A DNA stretch of 6,518 nucleotides from an uncultured Oscillospiraceae bacterium. Lineage in GTDB: Bacteria > Bacillota > Clostridia > Oscillospirales > Ruminococcaceae. Position numbers and translations under genes: made by a program. The DNA lies in assembly GCA_910578755.1 (NCBI GenBank), contig CAJTSZ010000107.1, positions 1 through 6,518 on the forward strand. Reading direction: 5' to 3'. Below the pieces are notes generated by a model. That model saw nothing but the letters and a program-made list of their open reading frames with translations. It was not told the origin of the DNA and searched no databases. Below are positions 1-5,338 of the stretch, piece after piece; the stretch's first letter is position 1; every line of letters starts with the position of its first letter.

Positions 1-728
1 ACGTCACCAGTGTCAATCCCCAGGCGGTGAAAAATCATGGAAAGCTCATTCATAAAGGCAATGTTGATGTCCCGCTGGCTGTTTTCAATCACCTTTGCCG
101 CCTCTGCCACCAAAATGGAAGGCGCCCGGTGTACTCCTGCCTGTACCACCAAACGGTATACCCGTTCAATTTCCTCCAGGGCCTCCTGTCCTGTGGCGGA
201 AACTACCTTTACAATGTTTTCCAAACGGTGGAGGGGGTCGCCGGGGTTAATGCGCTCCGGGGAATAACCCACCGCAAAATCCTCCCCGCATTTTAACCCC
301 GAAGCCTGCTCCAACAGAGGAATACAGATTTCTTCAGTAGCCCCAGGGTATACGGTGGATTCATACACCACAACAGAACCCTTGCCCAGCCGCCGCCCAA
401 CACACAGGCTTGCCTGTTTTAAGGGCTCCAAATTGGGGGTACAGTCGTCGAAAATGGGGGTGGGAACAGCAATAATATGGAATTTTGCCTGCTTTAAATC
501 GTCAGGGTTGCTGGTGAAGCGCACACAGCTGGAACCCAGCAGCAGGGGCCCCACCTCCATGGTAGGGTCCTCCCCGCGCCGCAGCTGTCCTATTTTTTCC
601 GGGTTGGCGTCGTACCCAATAACGGGACAGTAGTGGGCAAAGGCCACGGCCAAAGGCAGGCCCACATAGCCAAGCCCCACAACTGAAAGGGCAGCGCCCC
701 CGCAAAGCAGCTCATGGTAAATGTTCAT
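1..728 (-). CDS. Nucleotide-sugar dehydrogenase, WbpA/TviB-like (partial, N-terminal part)
   Basis: This gene should oxidise a UDP-sugar (UDP-GlcNAc, UDP-GalNAc or UDP-glucose) at C6 to the uronic acid with two NAD+, in the cytoplasm, to supply capsule or other surface polysaccharide. The reading frame is open from the ATG at 728 down to position 1 (242 codons), and the C-terminal part lies outside the window. Visible motifs are the NAD-binding Rossmann loop GLGYVGLP (residues 18-25), AVPTP (87-91), YESTVYPG (122-129), FAVGYSPERINPGD (151-164) and the central helix with EAAKVIENSQRDIN (209-222). The last two are characteristic of the UDP-glucose/GDP-mannose dehydrogenase family. The style of the helix and of the N-terminus favours the WbpA/TviB branch over plain UDP-glucose dehydrogenase. 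The catalytic cysteine expected near residue 260-270 is not in view. The start is fixed by a GGAGG box (736-740) 7 nt upstream. The gene is divergent from the mgl operon. The family call is strong, the exact substrate is not. Confidence 0.9.
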   Translation of the reverse strand, partial: MNIYHELLCGGAALSVVGLGYVGLPLAVAFAHYCPVIGYDANPEKIGQLRRGEDPTMEVGPLLLGSSCVRFTSNPDDLKQAKFHIIAVPTPIFDDCTPNLEPLKQASLCVGRRLGKGSVVVYESTVYPGATEEICIPLLEQASGLKCGEDFAVGYSPERINPGDPLHRLENIVKVVSATGQEALEEIERVYRLVVQAGVHRAPSILVAEAAKVIENSQRDINIAFMNELSMIFHRLGIDTGD

Positions 729-755
729 TTTTAAACCTCCAAATAAAACGTCCTG

Positions 756-772
756 CTATGAAATAATCATAG
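756..772. promoter_or_regulatory. Short inverted repeat upstream of the dehydrogenase gene
   Basis: CTATGA (756-761) and TCATAG (767-772) form a 6-bp inverted repeat around AATAA, 28 bp upstream of the minus-strand start codon. On the minus strand the right arm includes TATGAT, a plausible -10 hexamer, but I see no good -35 at a proper distance. It may be an operator or promoter element for the dehydrogenase gene, or chance in AT-rich DNA. Confidence 0.25.
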
Positions 773-1129
773 TAAAAAAGAAAGCTCTTTAGAACTAAGA
801 CAAAAAATTCCTTGCTGCATGGACATATTTAACATAAATTTCCCTAAAAAAGGGGATGAAAAAACAGATTTTACCACATATTTAAGAAAAATAAAGGAAA
901 ATATTCTTGTTATTTCCAATACAAAAAAGGAAGAAACAGGGAAAAATGCGTTGTCCGTTTTTGGCAGCGCCTTTGGAAGGGCAGCAGAGGAATTCAATTT
1001 TTTACAGTATGGAAAAACAGAAAAATCTAAAAAAGACAAGAAAAATATCAAAATTGAACAATGAAACAGAAAAACCATAAAATAAAAGTTTGTAAAACCA
1101 ACAAAAAATTGTGATTTATATATTCCTTT
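773..1129. other. A-rich intergenic region without a convincing gene
   Basis: This is the bulk of the spacer between the divergent dehydrogenase and mgl genes. The plus strand is strongly A-rich. It contains an 81-codon open frame (819-1064, plus) whose predicted product is rich in Lys, Glu and Asn, with no Shine-Dalgarno sequence in front of its ATG and no recognisable motif. It also contains a 142-codon minus-strand frame (1195-767) whose Phe-rich product simply mirrors the A-rich strand. A more GC-balanced patch at about 945-995 stands out from the flanks and could be a remnant of coding DNA. I see no tRNA, riboswitch or insertion-sequence end here. Confidence 0.5.
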
Positions 1130-1156
1130 TTGAAAAGAAAAATGGTAATATATAAG
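1130..1156 (+). promoter_or_regulatory. Possible promoter of the mglBAC operon
   Basis: TTGAAA (1130-1135) is followed after a short 15-bp spacer by TATAAG (1151-1156). Within the same stretch TG-n-TAATAT (1143-1151) looks like an extended -10, which would need no good -35. Either would start transcription at about 1158-1165, at the palindrome just downstream. The spacing is not ideal, so the exact hexamers are uncertain, and a weak core promoter would fit an activated or repressed sugar operon. Confidence 0.35.
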
Positions 1157-1158
1157 TA

Positions 1159-1179
1159 ATGAAAGGGATTCCCTTTCAT
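1159..1179. promoter_or_regulatory. Perfect palindrome at the mgl promoter, possible operator
   Basis: ATGAAAGGG (1159-1167) and CCCTTTCAT (1171-1179) are perfect 9-bp inverted arms around ATT. The site lies at or just after the expected transcription start of the mgl operon and about 30 bp before the mglB start. It could be the operator of a sugar-responsive regulator or a 5'-end mRNA hairpin. It lacks the central CG typical of CcpA cre sites and LacI-family operators, so I do not assign a regulator. Confidence 0.5.
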
Positions 1180-1200
1180 GTGTAAGGATACACAAATCAA

Positions 1201-1205
1201 AGGAG
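1201..1205 (+). promoter_or_regulatory. Ribosome binding site deciding the mglB start
   Basis: AGGAG precedes a run of in-frame ATGs at 1208, 1211, 1217 and 1223. It lies 5 nt before the ATG at 1211 but only 2 nt before the one at 1208, so 1211 is preferred. A further in-frame ATG at 1178 lies inside the palindrome, upstream of this site, and would add ten residues ahead of an otherwise normal signal peptide, so it is not used. Confidence 0.75.
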
Positions 1206-1210
1206 AGATG

Positions 1211-2338
1211 ATGAAAATGAAAATGAAAAAACTGTTGGCAGCTATGTTAGCCTGCGCTATGTTGGCTTCTTTTGCCGCTTGTTCTTCCAGTGAGGACAAA
1301 CCTGCTGCGGACAACAAACCTGCAGAAACCACAGAAAAAACGGAAGACAAGAAAGAAGAAACCAAAAAAGATGACACTACAGCAGCAGAGCTGCCAGCTA
1401 TCGGCGTAACTATTTACAAATACGACGATAACTTTATGACCTACACAAGAAAAGCAATGGAAAATGCAGCAAAAGATGTTGCCGTTCTTAACCTCAACGA
1501 CTCTCAAAACGACCAAACAAAGCAGCTGGAACAAATCGACGTTTTAATCAACCAGGGTGTTAAAGCCTTAATCATCAACCTGGTAGACCCTTCCAACGCC
1601 CCTGTTGTAGCTGAAAAAGCAAAAGCTGCAAATATTCCTGTTGTGTTCGTAAATAAAGAATACCCAGAGGGCACCGACAAAATCGATTATGACAAATGCG
1701 TATACGTTGGTACCACCTCCGAGGAATCCGGTATTATCCAGGGCCAGCTGATTCTGGATGCCTGGAACGCCAACAAAGAAACATGGGACAAAAACGGCGA
1801 CGGTAAACTCCAGTACGTTATGCTCATGGGCGAAGTTGGCCACCCAGACGCCGAAGCAAGAACAAAATACTCTATCCAAACATTAAACGACAACGGTGTT
1901 GAAACACAGGAACTGGCGAACCAGTCCGCTACATGGGACACCGCAAAAGCAAAAGACCTGATGGATACATGGCTTGTTAAGTTCCCAACCGAAATTGAAG
2001 CAGTTATCTGCAACAACGACGGTATGGCAATGGGCGCTATTGAATCCCTCAAAGGCGCCGGCTACTTTGCCGACGGCAAGTATATGCCTGTATTCGGCGT
2101 TGACGCTTTGCCAGAAGCCCTCGACCTTATTGAAGCTGGCGAAATGGCTGGTACTGTTTTGAACGACCCACTGAACCAAGGTAAAGCTTGCGTGGAACTG
2201 GCTGCCAACTATGCAGCAGGTAAGGACCCGCTGGAAGGCACCTCCTGGAAGCTGGACGAAACCAAAGCTGTCCGCGTACCATACCAGGCAATTACCATTG
2301 ATAACCTGGACGTTGCAAGAGAAGCGTACGGTAACTAA
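1211..2338 (+). CDS. mglB: Galactose/glucose ABC transporter substrate-binding lipoprotein MglB
   Basis: This is the extracellular receptor of the MglBAC importer. It binds galactose, glucose or methyl-galactoside and delivers it to MglC. The 375-residue product begins with a lysine-rich signal sequence ending in lipobox FAAC, so Cys24 should be lipidated and the protein anchored to the membrane. A charged Lys/Glu/Thr linker (about 25-60) follows, then the two-lobed type I periplasmic-binding-protein fold. It matches E. coli MglB as I remember it throughout: IGVTIYKYDDNF (64-75), NDSQNDQ (96-102), NLVDP (123-127), NKE (148-150), GHPDAEAR (209-216), WDTA (241-244), NND (267-269) and GVDALPEAL (295-303). 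Ligand residues known in E. coli (Asp14, Phe16, Asn91, His152, Asp154, Arg158, Trp183, Asn211, Asp236) all have counterparts, and so does the calcium loop (DKNGDGKLQ, 192-200, with Glu262). It is longer than the E. coli protein because of the lipoprotein linker. First gene of the operon. Confidence 0.96.
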   Translation: MKMKMKKLLAAMLACAMLASFAACSSSEDKPAADNKPAETTEKTEDKKEETKKDDTTAAELPAIGVTIYKYDDNFMTYTRKAMENAAKDVAVLNLNDSQNDQTKQLEQIDVLINQGVKALIINLVDPSNAPVVAEKAKAANIPVVFVNKEYPEGTDKIDYDKCVYVGTTSEESGIIQGQLILDAWNANKETWDKNGDGKLQYVMLMGEVGHPDAEARTKYSIQTLNDNGVETQELANQSATWDTAKAKDLMDTWLVKFPTEIEAVICNNDGMAMGAIESLKGAGYFADGKYMPVFGVDALPEALDLIEAGEMAGTVLNDPLNQGKACVELAANYAAGKDPLEGTSWKLDETKAVRVPYQAITIDNLDVAREAYGN

Positions 2339-2365
2339 AGGTTACCGTGGTAACTAAAGTTACCG
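2328..2365 (+). repeat. Tandem GGTAAC-TAAA-GTTACC stem-loops over the mglB stop codon
   Basis: ACGGTAAC (2328-2335), loop TAAAG, GTTACCGT (2341-2348) forms a perfect 8-bp stem with the mglB stop codon TAA (2336-2338) in its loop. It is followed at once by a second copy, GGTAAC (2349-2354), TAAA, GTTACC (2359-2364). The two units are near-identical direct repeats, so alternative pairings such as 2329-2335 with 2359-2365 are also possible. A smaller third dyad follows at 2367-2384, where AGGGA/TCCCT and ACCAA/TTGGT are mutually exclusive stems. No U-tract follows, so these are not intrinsic terminators. Confidence 0.6.
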
Positions 2366-2419
2366 CAGGGACCAATCCCTTGGTAAAAAACAGGCGGAAG
2401 TTCATAAGTAAATAAAATA

Positions 2420-2450
2420 AGCAGACAAAGGCTGTTTGCCTTTGTCTGCT
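2420..2450 (+). other. Intercistronic 13-bp stem-loop between mglB and mglA
   Basis: AGCAGACAAAGGC (2420-2432), loop TGTTT, GCCTTTGTCTGCT (2438-2450) is a perfect 13-bp stem. On the plus strand it is followed by CATTGG, not a U-run, so it should not terminate mgl transcription by itself. On the minus strand it would be followed by TATTTTATTT, a weak U-rich tail. Because it sits between a binding-protein gene and its transporter genes, it may block 3' exonucleases and stabilise the mglB message, or slow read-through, giving more MglB than MglA and MglC. That role is inferred. Confidence 0.65.
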
Positions 2451-2488
2451 CATTGGATATATGAAACGAAAAGTGGTGACGAGCATAA

Positions 2489-3988
2489 ATGGGTAACTAT
2501 ATTTTGGAAATGACGGGTATCGTCAAAGAGTTCCCAGGCGTAAAGGCCTTGGATAACGCACAACTTTTTCTTCGCCCAGGCACAGTACACGCCCTTATGG
2601 GGGAAAACGGCGCAGGCAAATCAACGCTGATGAAATGTTTGTTCGGTATTTATAAAAAGGACGCGGGTTCCATTAAGGTAAATGGTGAAGAGGTGGAATA
2701 CGAAGACCCAAAACAAGCCTTGGACCATGGTGTTTCCATGGTGCACCAGGAGCTGAACCAGGTACGGCAAACACGGGTGGCGGATAATATTTGGCTGGGG
2801 CGTTTCCCTGTAAAAAACGGGTTTATTGTGGATGAGCACAAAATGATTTCCGAAACACAAAAAATATTCGATGACCTTGCAATTAACGTCGACCCCAAGG
2901 AAAAGGTGGCAAACCTTTCTGTTTCCCAGGCACAAATGGTAGAAATTGCAAAAGCAGTTTCCTACAATGCTAAAATTGTTGTAATGGATGAGCCAACTTC
3001 TTCTTTAACAGAAAAAGAAGTTGAGCACCTTTTCCGCATTATCAACCATTTAAAGGAACAGGGCGTCGGCATTATATACATATCTCATAAAATGGAAGAA
3101 ATTTTAAAAATTTCTGACGATGTTACCATTATGCGCGACGGTAAATGGATTGCCACCGAACGCGCGGAAGACCTTACAACCGATAAAATTATTAAACTTA
3201 TGGTAGGGCGTGACCTTACTAACCGTTTCCCACCCAAAACAAACCAGCCGGGGGAAACCATCCTTAGTGTGGAAAACCTTTCCACAAAGTTTTTGCCCAA
3301 GGTGGACAATGCCTCCTTTGAGCTGAAAAAAGGCGAAATCCTCGGTATTGCCGGCCTTATGGGCTCCCGCCGTACCGAATTGGTGGAAACCATCTTCGGC
3401 ATCCGTACACGGGAGGGCGGCAGTATTACCCTAAACGGAAAAGAAGTTCAAAACAAAAGCGCTATTGATTCTATTAACAACGGCTTTGCCCTCCTTACGG
3501 AGGAACGCCGCCAAACAGGTATTTTTGCTGGGCTTTCTATCCGTTTTAATTCCATTATTGCCAATATTAAAAGCTATGCCAACCAGGTTGGCGCCTTAAA
3601 CGAAGGCAAAATGAAAACCGATACCAAATGGGTAATTGATAGTATGCGGGTAAAAACACCGGGGGAGGGCACTAAAATTGGCTCCCTTTCCGGCGGCAAC
3701 CAGCAAAAAGTAATTTTGGGCCGCTGGCTTTTAACGGATCCCGAAATCCTTATGCTGGACGAGCCAACAAGGGGTATTGACGTTGGCGCCAAGTACGAAA
3801 TCTACCAGCTTATTATCGACCTGGCCAATAAAGGCAAAGGCGTTATTGTAATTTCTTCCGAAATGCCGGAGCTTCTGGGTATCAGCGACCGCATTTTGGT
3901 TATGAGCAACGGCAAGGTGGCAGGCATTGTAAATACTGCCCAAACCAACCAGGAAGAAATTTTAGCGCTGGCGGCAAAATATATCTAA
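2489..3988 (+). CDS. mglA: Galactose/methyl-galactoside ABC transporter ATP-binding protein MglA
   Basis: This cytoplasmic ATPase powers sugar import through MglC. The 499-residue product has two fused nucleotide-binding domains, the normal architecture and length for the MglA/RbsA/XylG class. Domain 1 has Walker A GENGAGKST (38-46), signature-like LSVSQAQ (143-149), Walker B VVMDEP (164-169) and switch His200 (ISHK). Domain 2 has a degenerate Walker A, GLMGSRRTE (289-297), that lacks the usual lysine arrangement, a canonical LSGGNQQK signature (400-407), Walker B LMLDEP (421-426) and SSE in place of the switch histidine. This asymmetry is normal in the class. The conserved stretches FALLTEERR, WVIDSMRVKTPG and LDEPTRGIDVGAK closely follow E. 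coli MglA, favouring galactoside over ribose or xylose. The ATG is preceded by a modest GGTGA box (2475-2479), weaker than those of mglB and mglC. It lies 150 bp after mglB and 12 bp before mglC. Confidence 0.96.
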   Translation: MGNYILEMTGIVKEFPGVKALDNAQLFLRPGTVHALMGENGAGKSTLMKCLFGIYKKDAGSIKVNGEEVEYEDPKQALDHGVSMVHQELNQVRQTRVADNIWLGRFPVKNGFIVDEHKMISETQKIFDDLAINVDPKEKVANLSVSQAQMVEIAKAVSYNAKIVVMDEPTSSLTEKEVEHLFRIINHLKEQGVGIIYISHKMEEILKISDDVTIMRDGKWIATERAEDLTTDKIIKLMVGRDLTNRFPPKTNQPGETILSVENLSTKFLPKVDNASFELKKGEILGIAGLMGSRRTELVETIFGIRTREGGSITLNGKEVQNKSAIDSINNGFALLTEERRQTGIFAGLSIRFNSIIANIKSYANQVGALNEGKMKTDTKWVIDSMRVKTPGEGTKIGSLSGGNQQKVILGRWLLTDPEILMLDEPTRGIDVGAKYEIYQLIIDLANKGKGVIVISSEMPELLGISDRILVMSNGKVAGIVNTAQTNQEEILALAAKYI

Positions 3989-4000
3989 GGGGTGTTGTAA

Positions 4001-5023
4001 GTGGATAAAGCAAGCAAAAAAAAGCTAACCGATTTTCTTTTAAACTACGGCATTTATATTGTTTTCTTTTTGATGATTGTAGCAATCATTATTACCGACC
4101 CAAAATTTGTTTCCCTAAACACATTCACCACAATCCTGACCCAGTCCTCTACCCGGTGTATTTTGGCCTTGGGCGTTGCGGGCTTGATTGTACTGGCAGG
4201 TACCGACCTTTCTGTTGGCCGCATGGTGGGCTTGGGCGGCGTTTTGGCAGCGTCCCTGCTCCAAGCCCCGGACTTCGCAAGAAGAATTTACCCTAACCTG
4301 CCCTCCTCCTGGGGATTCATTGCCTTGGTAATTTTGGGCGTTGTTCTCCTTTTGGCCTTGGCCTCTACAGTAAGCGGCGTTATGGTTGCCACCCTGCATA
4401 TGCACCCGTTTATTGCCACCTTGGGTATGCAGCTTATTCTCTACGGCGTGTGCTCTACCTATTACAACCAAATTGGCGGCTCCCCCATTGGCAGCTTAAA
4501 CGAGAACTTTAAAAATATTGCCCAAGGCAAGCTCATTGACCTGGGGGCAAACGGCAGTATTTCCTACCTGCTTATTTATGCAATTATTGCCATTGGCATT
4601 ATGTGGTTTATCTGGAACAAAACACGCCTTGGAAAAAATATGTTTGCCGTTGGCGGCAACAGCGAAGCCGCCGAGGTTTCCGGCGTAAATGTAACAAAAA
4701 CCATTATTATGGTGTTTATGATGGCCGGTATCTGCTATGGCTTTGCCAGCGTTTTGGAATTGGGCCGTACCGGCTCCGCTACCAATAACCTGGGCGTTAA
4801 CTACGAGCTGGACGCCATTTCTGCTTGTGTAGTAGGCGGCGTTTCCTTTAACGGCGGCGTTGGCTCTATTGGCGGCGTTGTTTTGGGCGTTCTGCTTTTG
4901 CAGGTTATCAACTACGGTTTGGCGTTCATCAATGTGGACCCCTACCTCCAGTATATTGTAAGGGGTTTAATTATCCTTGTTGCCGTAAGTATTGATATGA
5001 GAAAATATGTAAAGAAAAAATAG
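4001..5023 (+). CDS. mglC: Galactose/methyl-galactoside ABC transporter permease MglC
   Basis: This is the membrane channel subunit of the MglBAC importer, expected to work as a homodimer. The 340-residue product is close to the E. coli length (336). It opens with a short basic segment and a first hydrophobic helix (about 14-32), followed by several more helices. Family motifs are GTDLSVG (67-73), HPFIATLGMQL (135-145), the cytoplasmic coupling loop AVGGNSEAAEVSGVNV (216-231) that should contact MglA, and the Gly-rich VVGGVSFNGGVGSIGGV stretch near the end. The start is GTG at 4001, with AAGGGG (3987-3992) overlapping the mglA stop at optimal distance, so the two genes are probably translationally coupled. 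It is the last gene of the operon. Assignment to galactose, not ribose, rests on the mglB and mglA neighbours. Confidence 0.95.
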   Translation: MDKASKKKLTDFLLNYGIYIVFFLMIVAIIITDPKFVSLNTFTTILTQSSTRCILALGVAGLIVLAGTDLSVGRMVGLGGVLAASLLQAPDFARRIYPNLPSSWGFIALVILGVVLLLALASTVSGVMVATLHMHPFIATLGMQLILYGVCSTYYNQIGGSPIGSLNENFKNIAQGKLIDLGANGSISYLLIYAIIAIGIMWFIWNKTRLGKNMFAVGGNSEAAEVSGVNVTKTIIMVFMMAGICYGFASVLELGRTGSATNNLGVNYELDAISACVVGGVSFNGGVGSIGGVVLGVLLLQVINYGLAFINVDPYLQYIVRGLIILVAVSIDMRKYVKKK

Positions 5024-5032
5024 TCCTCTATT

Positions 5033-5078
5033 GCAAAGCCTCCTTTTGCTCCGGCAAAGGGGGCTTTTCGGCTTTTTT
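5033..5078 (+). terminator. Intrinsic terminator of the mglBAC operon
   Basis: Starting about 10 nt after the mglC stop, AAGCCTCCTTTTGC (5036-5049) pairs with GCAAAGGGGGCTT (about 5054-5066) around a TCCG tetraloop. There are some G-U pairs and one bulged base. Downstream come TTTT and then TTTTTT (5073-5078). This is a good Rho-independent terminator and separates the mgl operon from the next transcription unit. Confidence 0.85.
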
Positions 5079-5140
5079 CATGGTTTTGTGGTTCCCCATT
5101 GCCTTTTTCATTGAAAATTTAAAAATTAGTGGAAAATCTA

Positions 5141-5169
5141 TTGACATTTTGCGGTATAAAGAATACAAT
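5141..5169 (+). promoter_or_regulatory. Near-consensus sigma-A promoter for the secreted-protein gene
   Basis: TTGACA (5141-5146) is a perfect -35, separated by exactly 17 bp from TACAAT (5164-5169), one mismatch from the consensus -10. AT-rich DNA just upstream (about 5109-5140) could act as an UP element. Transcription should start near 5176, giving a leader of about 160 nt before the start codon at 5339. This is the strongest promoter in the window. Confidence 0.85.
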
Positions 5170-5178
5170 GTTAATGTA

Positions 5179-5204
5179 ATCGGTAGAAAGAATAATTTAC
5201 CGAT
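5179..5204 (+). repeat. Inverted repeat at the start of the leader
   Basis: ATCGGTA (5179-5185) and TACCGAT (5198-5204) are perfect 7-bp inverted arms around a 12-nt AT-rich spacer, placed at the predicted transcription start. It could be an operator that blocks the 5141-5169 promoter or the first hairpin of the mRNA leader. Confidence 0.45.
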
Positions 5205-5213
5205 GTAAAAAAG

Positions 5214-5298
5214 ATAGGCATATATGCCTATTCTAATTTCTTGCAGAAATTAGAATAGGCATATATGCCTATTCTAATTTCTTGCAGAAATTAGAATA
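5214..5298 (+). repeat. Two identical 41-bp tandem units made of nested palindromes
   Basis: Copies 5214-5254 and 5255-5295 are identical, and three further bases (to 5298) continue the pattern. Each copy begins with the perfect 18-bp palindrome ATAGGCATATATGCCTAT (5214-5231; 5255-5272). Overlapping this is a 12-bp-arm stem ATTCTAATTTCT / AGAAATTAGAAT with loop TGC (5230-5256; 5271-5297). The first copy together with the second 18-bp palindrome makes one larger perfect dyad: 5214-5241 pairs with 5245-5272, 28-bp arms around a 3-nt loop. The block lies fully inside the predicted leader of the secreted-protein gene, ending 26 nt before its ribosome binding site. No U-tract follows, so it is not a simple terminator. 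The function is unknown. Confidence 0.9.
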
Positions 5299-5338
5299 AT
5301 ACCCTTTAGCTGGGGAAGGAAAAAGGAGACTGATTACA

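Noticed and set aside
289..297. MglA domain 2 degenerate Walker A (residue numbers 289-297 of MglA) as an inactivating mutation
   Set aside because: Loss of the canonical P-loop in the second domain is the normal state in the MglA/RbsA class, and the signature and Walker B motifs there are intact.
856..885. AAGGGGATG as a start of a small gene
   Set aside because: The purine run touches the ATG with no spacer, and the frame stops after nine codons.
767..1195. 142-codon minus-strand open frame in the dehydrogenase-mglB spacer
   Set aside because: Its Phe/Ser-rich product is what the complement of A-rich DNA gives by chance. It starts inside the mgl control region and shows no recognisable motif.
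1178..1210. Upstream in-frame ATG at 1178 as the mglB start
   Set aside because: It lies within the palindrome and before the AGGAG site, and would place a charged ten-residue extension before a normal lipoprotein signal peptide.
2420..2450. The 13-bp hairpin as an intrinsic terminator of mglB
   Set aside because: No U-tract follows on the plus strand, and mglA and mglC clearly belong to the same transport system. Only the minus strand has a weak U-rich tail and no gene there needs it.
5214..5298. Tandem repeat as a CRISPR array or transposon end
   Set aside because: The two units are directly abutting with no unique spacers, there are only two copies, and no cas or transposase gene or target-site duplication is visible.
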